In this document: positions 10,692 through 21,414 of the stretch, one piece after another | Layout: each line of letters starts with the position of its first letter | Numbering within the stretch: the first letter of the stretch is position 1 | DNA from: Mikania micrantha | Taxonomy: Eukaryota; Streptophyta; Magnoliopsida; Asterales; Asteraceae | Assembly (NCBI GenBank): GCA_009363875.1 | Contig: CM018680.1 | Location: 71,862,272 to 71,926,271 of the forward strand | Direction: 5' to 3' | DNA length: 64,000 nucleotides | Translations under genes and position numbers: made by a program | Notes under the pieces: model-generated | Databases searched by the model: none | What the model saw: only the letters and a program-made list of their open reading frames with translations | Told to the model about the DNA's origin: nothing

Positions 10692-13600
10692 ATGGCGCCG
10701 CCGGCAGCGGTGGACGGTGGTGACGCTGGAGAAGGACAACCACAGCAACAGCAAGGTGTTCACCAGATGTTTACCGGTATCATAAGGATAGTCGTCATAT
10801 ATTACTTCGCCTCCAAGTTTTTCGGTTCTAATAAACCCTCGTCTTCCGGCTCCGATCCTGCTGTTCAGATCTCCAATCTTTTTCACAAGTCTGAACCTCT
10901 GGTACGCTTTGTTTTATCCTTTTGGATGTAATTATTTGGTGATTGTTGGTGTAAATCGCGTTAGTTTGGAATTATGATCGGTTGTGATACACGTAAACCT
11001 AATTCTTATGTGAACGATTTTGTATATGCATCTGCGTTTTAATCACATGTATGAATATTACTCCATCAATCATTGCTTTGTAGATTCAAATTGGGTTTAT
11101 GGGTTTTGATTCTCTACTTTTTAGGTGATTACTTTGAACTGCTGATTTAGTAATTATTGCATATGAAACAGACTAGTATTGAAATTAGATGTAGCTCAGT
11201 GCAACACCACTAATTTATGATTGATTTATTATGAATGCCTTTGAAGTTTGAACATGGTAACTTTTTATGGTTATCTTATATGCAAGTTTCTTACTAGGTA
11301 ATATTGTATGTAATCACGAATTTATTCTGATATGTATATTGTCTACAGGATATGTGGTTTTATCTCTCTGAACATGACAAGTTTAATGACTTTGGGAATG
11401 AAGAGGCACTTATATGGCATGAGTCAAGCATACCTTATGGAGTTTGGGGCCCAGAGAGCACCAGGACTCTTTCTTTGAAGTATTATCCATCAGAGGTAAT
11501 TGTTACCGAAGTATTTGAGGTTTCACCCTCATTAAAATTGGGCTGCTTGACACCATGTTTTCAGTTTTTTAAATGCGTATCAGTATTTTGGTATCGAAGA
11601 AGTATCCTGGTTATACCTCTGTGAACAGCCAGTCAATAGTTAAAAAAATATTTTTTATTTTCTTGACTTCTATAATTTAACTGTATTTTGACAATGCCAT
11701 CTTTGTTTCTTTTGGGGATGCTTAATTTGGAAGTGAGTATGTGACATTAAAATACTCTTAATCATGCAATCAATGATAAACAAACTGTAAAAGCTAGTGT
11801 TTGGATGTGCTTATGTTATTTGAACTTGTAGCAATCATGTGTTCGAGTGCTTGGCTGATTCTGATTACTTAACAGAAGTAACAAATGAGATGATAAACAA
11901 AGAATTTTATGTGAAGGAAGAGGTGTGTTGTTTAATGGGAGTAAAATGTCTCAAATTAGGTTAAAAGTTCCAGTAAATAGGTAATTTTATGTTACTCTGA
12001 ATCTCTGGTAATCAGTTTTGCTGCAGTGCAGTTCCAACTTGATTATTTAGCAACTAAATAATCATATAAAAAGTAGCAAAATAATTTTTTCAATTATTAA
12101 AAACTGATAATTGCTACTTCAGGATGTAATCAGATAACAAATCTCAATGCACAAATTTTAACACTCCCCTCTCCTCTATGTTGTTATTCAACACCAATGT
12201 AATGTATATTGGTTTGTATTATGTCATTTAAATGAACTTTGTATTTCAATTTCAGGCTTTGAAGCATAATGGAAGTTTATATGCTCATGTCTTCTTTGCC
12301 CGTTCAGGGTACCCAGCAGACCCAAATGACCCTGAGTACCAGCCTTTGGCTGCTTTTGGGCTGAAACATGGTAATATTTTGCATCTCATCAAGTGAATTT
12401 TAAAATTGCATTGAAAAAAGCTACATTAATATTGGTAGCAATTGTGTGTGTATAGATTTATCTCAAGTAGCTTAATTTCACTTACAGCTGTTGTGACATA
12501 CTTGCCAAAGTCAAAAGCAAACAAAAAGAAGGCCCTGTTGGGGAACTCTAAAGACAGCAGTGAAGATGATTCAGTGGCTGAGGTTTGTTCATCCTTAATA
12601 TTATTGATGTTGCTTATTTCTTATATCAATTAAAAGTTATGTCCTATGTTCGCAAAAAAAATGTGACACTTATGTCAGTTTATTCTAAAATTTGCAACAT
12701 TTTTGTTATATTTTTAATCCTGGCCTAATATATTATTGTACTATTATCGTATCAATCAATAATTATAATTTGAAGTAGTGAATTTTGTTTCATTCACAAG
12801 TTTCCTTTATCTTCTTCGTACCTATGGGTCATTTTGACAATTGATTAATCCTCACGCATTTCAATTTAACTATATGAAATGTGGACAAATGTATATGTTG
12901 CTCAGGGTAGTGAAGAAGCTCAAGCTGATTCGAAGGATGATGGTCCTGCTGAATACATTTCATATTGGAAACCAAATATCACTATCAACTTGGTTGATGA
13001 TTTTACAAAGTATGTAAATATATTTAAAGTTTCCAACTTAAGTTTTTGTTCATGAATGGTGTTTTGCTGATGTAGCAATTCTTTTAAATTGTTCTCAGGT
13101 ACTCACAACGTGCTATTCCGCCCAATGTTGCTCCTTGTATCCTTCTTTATATTGTATATATGAATTCAATTGTCAATTTCATTATCCCCCCTCCCCCCCA
13201 CCCCACCCCACTAAAAAAAAGGAAAAACCCAAAATAAACATTTTAAGAATTTGATTTCCTCCACATCACAAGAGATTGAGATTCTTGACTCGGGTTGCAG
13301 ACATGAATATTGAACCTACCACAGGGAACTATTATCCAACCGTCTACTTCAATGAGTTTTGGTTACTTAGAGATAAACTTATAGCAATTAATGATACAGT
13401 GACGGAATTGCCCCTTCATTTGGAGGTGGCCCCAATAAGCATGACCAAGTGGCAGCTATTCATGCAGATTGATCAATCATTTCAGATTCATCGCAGTTAT
13501 GGAAGTATGCTTGAAGGAGAGGCTGATGAACTTAAGGTATTCACTTTCATCCTTTTAATTTGCAACAGCTCTTTATGCATAATTTGATGGTTTATACATA

Positions 13601-15273
13601 AGGTGGACCTTGACTTTGATGTATATATTTTTTTAGCAAATTGCATAAGCTTAATAAGTTAACCAGCTTCTGAACTTTTTTGTTAAAAGGCTTTACTTTT
13701 TAAAAATCTGATTTGGCATTTCGTTAATTTTCTATTTAATTTGCCCTTTTTTCTCATTTTTCGATGTATATAACAATTTTTCAATTTGTTATATTATTAA
13801 AAATACAGAGAGTGTTTGTGGAAGGAAACCCGTATCTCCTGGGAATTACTATGTTTGTTTCACTGCTTCATTCTGTATTCGACTTTTTGGCGTTCAAGAA
13901 CGGTAATGTCAGAAACAACATTAGTCCTTTTTCCTATTGTAAAAGCATTTAATTAACCATTTCTATGACTTATTCCAAACAGATATACAATTCTGGAACA
14001 AAAATAAATCCATGGAAGGACTTTCTGCAAAATCAGTGGTCGTGAGTTTCATTTGTCAGCTCATCATCTTCCTTTACTTACTGGACAACGATACTTCATG
14101 GATGATACTTGCAAGTTCTGGAATTGGGGTTTGCATTGAGTTCTGGAAAATTGGTAAAGCAATGCACATTGAGGTATGCATTACTTATTTCAAAATCTAT
14201 TATTATATTTATATTATCCTAGCAATATAATAAAAAATTAAAATAATAGATTTAAGTAATTAATTCTTTTTACATTTTTTACAGGTTGATCGAAGTGGGA
14301 GCATACCTAAACTAAAATTCAGTGATCGCGAGACGTATGCTGGAAACAAGACAAAAGAATATGATGATTTGGCAATGAAGTATCTTTCATATGTACTTTT
14401 TGTACTTGTAGCCTGCTCGTCTGTATATTCGCTCATGTATGAAACCCACAAAAGCTGGTACTCGTGGATTCTCTCATCACTTACAAGCTGTGTCTACATG
14501 TTTGGTAAGCCCTTAAAACACAGGAATTAATAATACTTGCTAATTTATTTCCTACATTTTCTTTTTTAACTACAATTGTGTTTATTAGATGTTAGACATA
14601 ACATTACTCTCTTATTAATATTTTGTTGCAGGTTTCATAATGATGTGCCCTCAGCTGTTCATCAATTACAAGCTAAAATCAGTTGCTCATTTACCATGGA
14701 GGCAGATGACTTACAAGTTTCTTAACACAATTATCGATGATCTTTTTGCCTTTGTGATCAAAATGCCAATGCTACATCGACTATCTGTCTTCCGTGATGG
14801 TAAGTCTGGATCCAAATTTACTGAAAACTGGGCATCGATTACGAGGGTGTGTCAACTGGCAGACCCAAAACATCTTTCTCTAAAGTTCTTACAATTTTGT
14901 TATTTATGTATACAGAAGTTTTGTTATTTCATGTATTTTTCGATAAAAATGGTTTAGGAGGCTTCTTTATGCATGAAAAACAAATTTTTGGTGACTTAAA
15001 ACCATTTGACAAAACATCCATGTTAACTAGTGACGATTTTTTTTCTTTTTTTTTTGGTAATTATTTGTTAAGTGAGGATTTTATTTTAATTCTTTTGCCA
15101 AATTTGTTGCAGATGTTATATTTTTGATATATTTGTATCAAAGATGGACTTATCCAGTAGACAAAAAGAGAGTGAATGAATTTGGATTTGGTGGGGAGGA
15201 TGAGGATGAAGCAGCTGCAGCCTTGGCCTCAGCCCCAGGCCCTAGTTCTGCAGAGGAGAAGAAAACCAACTGA
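10692..15273 (+). CDS. CLPTM1-family multipass membrane protein
   Basis: Twelve exons (10692-10901, 11349-11495, 12256-12370, 12488-12582, 12906-13009, 13099-13136, 13301-13536, 13809-13902, 13983-14173, 14285-14504, 14632-14799, 15113-15273) join in frame to 592 residues, the usual length of plant CLPTM1-like proteins. The ATG has a good context (AAGATGGCG). A Gln/Gly-rich N-terminus and one early hydrophobic segment precede a long luminal region containing DMWFYLSEHD, IPYGVWGPESTRTL and YYPTVYFNEFW. Several membrane segments follow, such as ITMFVSLLHSVFDFLAF, VVVSFICQLIIFLYLL and DVIFLIYLYQRW. The family hallmark MCPQLFINYKLKSVAHLPWR is intact. The tail is acidic and Ala/Pro-rich. CLPTM1/CLPTM1L proteins are ER-resident; CLPTM1L-type members act as lipid scramblases in GPI-anchor metabolism, and a similar role here is inference. 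Intron 6 looks U12-type. The gene is intact and stands alone among repeats. Confidence 0.95.
13137..13300 (+). other. Probable U12-type (GT-AG) intron in the CLPTM1 gene
   Basis: The donor is GTATCCTT, an exact match to the minor-spliceosome 5' consensus. Near the 3' end TTCTTGAC resembles the U12 branch site (TTCCTTRAC). Its A at 13288 lies 12 nt before the end of the CAG acceptor, inside the 10-16 nt window typical of U12 introns. Splicing yields the conserved reading NVAPYMNIEP. Confidence 0.75.
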
Positions 15274-17082
15274 GACCAGCTAACCTAAAATAATATCAAG
15301 TTTTGAGAATGACATCAAAAAACCCTAGATTTTTTCAGTCTGATTATTATTTTTGTGCGGTTGTGATTTTATTATTATAAGAATGTTTTGATTTTTATAG
15401 TATTAAGTTGTTTGCTTAGATTACTAGAAAGGGAGGTACAACGTTTGTAGCTTTAGATTTATGTTAATTATTATTATTAGTTTTTGTTCTTTATATCTTG
15501 ATAAAATAAATTATGATTTTGAAATTATTCTTTTTAGATGTCTTTTTCCTTTCGGTTAATACTCTCTTATTGAATCTTGTTTCTCCAAGAAGCACTCGCA
15601 TTGTTTTATAATTACATCATGCATTCAAATGGCACAATTTAAGATGCTTGATGTTAGACATGTATGCTAACAATTTATTTATATACACATATACATTGAA
15701 ACTAAAAATAAATATAAATCAAGCTTAATGGGAACTTCAAATTTATCTGGGTTGGTTTTCAACAGACTAGTCTGTATCTATTATTGACATCATGACACTC
15801 GTTTTAGTTCTATCATATGTATCTTTTATTATCTTTGTAAGAAATTTCTATGCTCTTAAAACTATTCCTATAATCACCCGACATGACACACTTGTATTTC
15901 TTCATCAATCTTCTTAAATTGTGTATGGCTTCTCAATGAATATGTAATTTATATATATGCATATTAAAAACAATGGTTTCGTAGACAGCTGATTTAATAT
16001 TTTTATCATCTTTTTTTATTTAAATTATTTGACAAACCAATATAATTAACAAATGCAAAAACATGGTCTATTAGTAAGGGGACGAATGTTACACACAAGT
16101 TGGCATGTTTGAGTCATTTTTTATGATTTTCTTTCTAATTTTTTTTGGCTTTCTTCAACGTTTCCCAATGGATGGATGGGTCGACAAAATTATAAACAGA
16201 CATTATATTTCTATTACAACGAAATCTTCTTTTATATTTGACCTATCTTTGGTTTATTTTTAAAACTTAAATTTAATATTTTATTTATTTAAATTATGTC
16301 ATAAACTAAAGTTTGAAATACTAAGAAGGTTATATGTTTTAGTTATTCATTTATTTTAAATTTGAAATACTAAGAAGGTTATATGTTTTAGTTATTCATT
16401 TATTTTAAATTGTCTTCGTGACATGAAACTGTAGTTTGAAATGCAAAAATCAGGTTTGTGTTTTGGTTACTCAATTATTTTAAATTATAATATTTTACGT
16501 TTTTTTTTTTATATTTAAAACGCATTAGCTATAACTTCTTATGATTAATTCACACACTAGAATCCATGCAAAGCCTAAGTTAATTTACTAGTTCTACATA
16601 TAAAAAACCCAAAAGTGGGCTCACCCGCCTTGAGTATTGTTGAATTTAACACTTTTCTTTCTTCTTTTTTTTTTTCTTCTTCTTTTAACTTTCTGCTTCT
16701 TATTGAGTTATATAAACGTGATTGGTCTATGCTTCAAATTAAATTTAAAATTTATTTATTTATTTATTTATTTTGGAACAACCAATATTACGTCAATCCA
16801 ACTTTAACAGGATTTAAACCCTTGATTTTAGAAGAAGCAACATCTTTGTTAATCTCCTTTATTTGATCGTAAAAATTACTTTAGTGGCACATAGGATAGA
16901 AAAATGTAAATGTTATGAACACATGACACATATCACTTTCATTTATTAAAAAATTATAAATTAACAGTAATGGTATTATACTCAAGCTCTACAATAATTT
17001 AATTTTAATTTCAATATATATTATATACATGTGTCACATTTTTGCGATTCTCACTTGATTTTATCATAGTAGTGTCCACGAG
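15274..17082. other. Gene-free AT-rich DNA downstream of CLPTM1
   Basis: The first few hundred bases are the 3' UTR and polyadenylation region of the CLPTM1 gene (AATAAATTATG near 15504). The rest has no supported gene or complete element apart from a small tandem duplication at 16312-16409. Confidence 0.45.
16312..16409. repeat. 49-bp tandem duplication
   Basis: Two identical 49-bp units abut at 16360/16361; the unit starts TTTGAAATACTAAGAAGGTT. Confidence 0.85.
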
Positions 17083-17694
17083 GAGGCCTGTAAACGAACT
17101 AAACAGTTTGTAAACTGTTCGACGAGAAGTTCGTTTATATTCGTTTATTTAATAAAAGAACGAACACAAACATAAAATTTGTGTTCGTTTAATTAAATGA
17201 ATGAGCATGAACACACCTAGTGTTCGTTTATTTATGTTCATGAATTGTTTGGCTATGTTCGTTTATTTGTGTTCGTTTATTTGTGCTCTTTACTGTTCGT
17301 TTATCTTCGTTAACTAGGTAATGTTATTTTATGTTTGGTTAAGTATCTAATTTACGAATTATATCTACTTACATTTAAAAGACTTGTTATTTGTGTTCGT
17401 TTATGCTTGTTTAGTTGTGTTCGTTTATATTTGTTCAATAACGTTCATGTTCGTTCAATAGTGTTAAATAATGTTCATTTGTGTTTATTCGTTTATTTTG
17501 GTTCGTTTGTGTTCATTTATGCTCATGGACAGTTCATTTAATTTATTAATGAACGAACACGAACACAAAAGTCATGTTTCACAAAAGTCATGTTTGTTAA
17601 TGTGTTCGTGTTCGTCTCAACGTTCGGTTAAATTTAAATGAACGGAACATGAACATGCTTGTGTTCGTGTCCGTTCGCTTCGTTTACAGTCCTA
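17083..17694. mobile_element. GTTCG-array hAT MITE with perfect 8-bp duplication
   Basis: Starts GAGGCCTGTAAACGAA and ends TTCGTTTACAGTCCTA, flanked by an exact 8-bp duplication TCCACGAG (17075-17082 and 17695-17702). Same family as 1239-1787 and 39401-39959; the interior is an array of GTTCGTTTAT/GAACACAAAC motifs. No coding. Confidence 0.85.
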
Positions 17695-17770
17695 TCCACG
17701 AGGCTCAAAATTTGTGTGTTCGTACTCTGTGGTTGAAGGCTTTATCTTTAAGCTTGTTCATGGCTTGTTA

Positions 17771-18093
17771 GACTACCTGTAGCGGAGGAGCCGCTGGTTC
17801 GGCGGGGAAACAATTTTGGGCGGGGGCAGCGGGAACACCGCTCCCTCCCCTAGCGGCAACCCACAAGAGCCCCTCCACAGCTCCCGCTCTCCGTGGAGCC
17901 CCTCTACTCCCATTGGCCCATTTTTTTTTAAATAGGACCCACTGTGGGGTGTTTTAGTGGTTGATGTGGCACAGTGGGGAAAGTTTTTCAGTGGGGTGAC
18001 CACTGTGGGATTTAAGGTTTTCAGTGGGGTGATGACGTGACAGGAAATTTCGGTGGGGATGGATTTTTAGTGGGGTGACCGCTGTGGATAGTC
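17771..18093. mobile_element. PIF/Harbinger MITE, derivative of the element at 50825-52632
   Basis: A TTA trinucleotide flanks both ends (17768-17770, 18094-18096). The right end, read inward, is GACTATCCACAGCGGTCACC, identical to the first 20 bases of the 50825 element. The left end (GACTACCTGTAGCGG) and the interior (GGGCGGGGGC, GGAACACCGC, GGCCCA) parallel the other element's opposite end. Repeated CAGTGGGGTGA motifs match the CACCCCACTG motifs there. It lacks the transposase gene. Confidence 0.85.
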
Positions 18094-18207
18094 TTAGAGA
18101 CTAGCCATCAACATTTACACACGCCATGACGGATTCGAACCAGAAGTGTCCATGTTTCACCCTCTTAATTACACAGAACATTTTGCAAATCAAATATAAG
18201 TTCATGT

Positions 18208-18742
18208 TCGAACCAGAAGTGTCCGTGTTCGTTCATTTAAACTTAACCGAACACGATCACGAACACATTAACGAACATGAATTTGTGTTCGTGTTCGTTT
18301 ATTAAGAAAATGAATATATTCGTGTTCGTTTGTGTTCGTTAACTAATAAATTAAATGAACTATTCGTGAACATAAATGAGCACAAAGAAACCAAAATAAA
18401 AAAAACATAAATGAACATTATTTAACACTATTTGAGTATTGAACAATCATAAACAAACATGAACACTGTTGAACAAACATAAACGCACACAATTGAAAAA
18501 CATAAACAAACACAAACGAAAAGTTTCTTAAATGTACATACATATCATTCGTAAATTAGATATTTAACCGAACATAAAAACCGACATTATATAGTTAACG
18601 AACACAAATAAACGAACATAACCGAACAGTTCTTGAACATAAATAAATGAACACTAGATGTGTTCATGTTTGTTCCTTTATTAAATAAACGAACATTAAC
18701 GAACTTCCTGCCGAACAGTTCACGAACTGTTCGGTTCGTGAT
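18208..18742. mobile_element. Truncated copy of the GTTCG-array hAT MITE
   Basis: GAACATAAACGAACA-type arrays run through this block and it ends GAACTGTTCGGTTCGT as in the complete copies, but the outermost TAGGCC end sequences are missing on both sides. No target duplication was found. Confidence 0.6.
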
Positions 18743-19517
18743 TCTACATTTTTGAACCACAAAACGCTCGGTTTCCATTTCGGTTGTCGGCATTTATGGC
18801 CCTGGCCCGTAAATGGACCTTTATGAGCTTCTAAAATATCTTTTAGACCATAATCAATGGCCCAGTTGGTCCTATATACTTCGGTAAATTTACCAAGGGC
18901 TATTGTCATCGTAATCCTCTTATTCAACTATTTCGACCATTTCCGAACTCCTTGTAGTATTTTCGGGGCATCCAGAAGAGGCCTAATTGTAATGTGATAA
19001 AAGTAATAAAGTACAATTACACACATATAAAACGTTTGGGTTGCTGTCATCTAACATAAATACATTTTTTTACGAACATGATATACATTCTATAAGTGTA
19101 AACAGATAAAGAGTGACATTGCTTGAAAAATATAAAGGGAGAACAAAAATTTATGGACTCACCTTCATCCAGGCATGGGACCGTCAATACAAGCTACTAA
19201 TGCCCAATTAACAAGCAATAACCTAATGTCAAAAATTAACAAAACTTTAACACTTAACTGTGAGCTATCAATGTCAAATAACCCAATTAACAATGTCAAA
19301 TACTACCGATGTCAAATAACCCAATTAGGCAATTAACAAGCAATAACTTAACAAAACAAAAAAAAAGTGTCAAAATTGTTAACAATCACTAAGCTAACAA
19401 AACTCAAATTAATAGTTATCTGTTAACTACCAATGTCAAATACTAAAATTTCAAAATCAGATAACCAGTGTCCTATTAACCCAATTAACAATGTTAAGTA
19501 CTACCAATAACCCAATT
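18743..19517. other. Gene-free DNA with short AACCCAATTAAC-type direct repeats
   Basis: Phrases such as TACCAATGTCAAAT and AACCCAATTAACAA recur several times between 19190 and 19510 as a degenerate tandem array. No coding pattern is seen. Confidence 0.45.
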
Positions 19518-19988
19518 CATGGTTGTAAAAATCGCTAATCGGTAGTCGGGCGGTGAGATGGGGACTAAGGATTAATCGGAACCAATCGGATTGAAAATTT
19601 ATATATAATTTTCAAAATAAATATTAGTTTTTCAATACATCAAAGATTTTTACAAATTAAAAAGCCTATAAGTATATTTTCTTGCCAAAACACAATTAAA
19701 AAACCAATTAATAGGCCAAAACATGTTTAAAATGGGCTGGACAAAGGCTTTTAGTTATTAGGTTAAAGAAAAACCACAATTCCTTTGGGCTGGACCGAAA
19801 TTTTGGGCTTAAAACTGGGTTGACCGATTTTTTTGAACTTGACCGATTAATCTCGACTAGAGCCGACTAGCTCCGACTAGAGCCGACTACCGATTAGTGG
19901 ACCGACTAGGCAAAATTTAATCAGCTTAGGACCGACTAGCGATTAATCCCGATTAATCGGCCGATTAATCTCGATTTTTACAACACTG
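19518..19988. mobile_element. hAT MITE with CATGGTTGTAAAAATC ends
   Basis: Left end CATGGTTGTAAAAATC; right end, reversed, CAGTGTTGTAAAAATC. A perfect 8-bp duplication ACCCAATT flanks it (19510-19517, 19989-19996). GATTAATCGG and CCGACTAG motifs repeat in both halves. Related by its ends to 30596-31036. No coding capacity. Confidence 0.85.
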
Positions 19989-19996
19989 ACCCAATT

Positions 19997-20503
19997 TACA
20001 ATCACTAAGCTACCAATACCAAAATACAAGTGAAGTGTTACTTTAACAATTAACAATCACTAGCATCAATTTAAATTATCTGCTTTTTAGTTTTCTCTTC
20101 TCTTGATACGTATTATTTATTATGGATATGGATTATGAACATGTTACATGATTACTCACTTACCATTACCAAGTGTTTACATTAGAGTATGTTTTTCATT
20201 GTGTTATACGGATACTATCTTATTAATTGATTGTCTTTCATTATTGACTATTTGACTACAACTCTGTATGTATATAATTTATGAATTAATTAATATAATC
20301 AGTTTTTTGTGAGTTATAATGTTTGTTACGCGACGAGGGTTGGGTATAAATATCAAAACTATTAGAGTTAAAAGTAATAGATTTAAAAAAGTTGCTAAAA
20401 AAACTTGTTCAATCATTTCAAACATTGCAATGTTTTTCCATATTTTGACCAAGTATGTCATTTCCTATAAAACTAGGGTGTAAAATATAAATTAAATCTG
20501 AAA
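19997..20503. promoter_or_regulatory. Gene-free upstream region of the VIP5 gene
   Basis: AT-rich DNA expected to contain the promoter of the VIP5 gene. No individual control element can be assigned with confidence. Confidence 0.35.
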
Positions 20504-20694
20504 GTGGGATGCCAAATTTATAAAGCTAACACCTTAATCATCATACGAAACACATCTTCTACAACAACGCCGATCACCTCTACAGCTGCCGGACGGCTGC
20601 TGGCACGGCGATCTTGCTCCGGAGACATCTTCTCCGTACGGAGAATAAGCTCTTTATACTATCTTATCTCTGATCGTTGTTATCTTAAAATCAG

Positions 20695-21409
20695 GTAAAG
20701 TTCCAACTCTAAATCCCCAATTCCTTCTATAGTCATACTTTTTTTTGTTCTTCTACTTGTTATTTAGGCCCTATAATCCTATAGTTAATTGTTGATTCTA
20801 TTTTTTTTGCTGTTAATTTGAATGTTTGAGTTTCTGAAGCCCTAAGTAGTTACCGTCTATCTGTTCTGATTTAGGGTTTCGATTTCTTTCGTATTGCGTA
20901 AGTTTTTTATTTTTCAGTTTTTTTTTGCTGTTTTATGCTATTTAGAAGCTGATATCTAAGTGTTTATTCGTAAGGCATATTGAATGATGAATCCACATTA
21001 TAATCATCTAGGTGAATCCTTGGATTACTGGAGTGTGCGATTTTGAGATGTATTTTTATTGAATGTTACTTTGATTATCATAGGATTGGTCCTTTTGTTC
21101 TTTTGAGTTTTGCCAAATGCTATGATCTATGTAGTCGAAGGCCTATCAGAGGCGCAAAAATCTGGAAAAAAAATCATTTTAGAACAGCTTAAACCAACCT
21201 TAAAACATGTTTAGAACATCTAATAATGACCTGGAATACAGGCCTGCTTTGCTTGTATCAGACGTGAGCTTTGTAAGCACTTTGTGCCCTGAGCTTGACT
21301 ACCTAGGCTATGATTTATATGATGCAGCATAAGATAGAAAATGTTGTCGTTTTATGCGAGGATGAAGTAATTGTTTCATTTGCTGAACGAATCTCTACAA
21401 AATATGCAG
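20695..21409 (+). other. 5'-leader intron of the VIP5 gene
   Basis: A GT donor (TCAG/GTAAAG) follows a GC-richer, leader-like exon beginning near 20550, and a TATGCAG acceptor lies five bases before the ATG at 21415. This explains why the coding frame stays open upstream of the true start. The ATG at 21310 lies inside the intron. Confidence 0.65.
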
Positions 21410-21414
21410 GAGAC

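Noticed and set aside
21310..21414. Upstream in-frame ATG extending the VIP5 protein by 35 residues
   Set aside because: The extension is not VIP5-like and lies in a leader intron ending TATGCAG at 21409; the conserved N-terminus starts at 21415.
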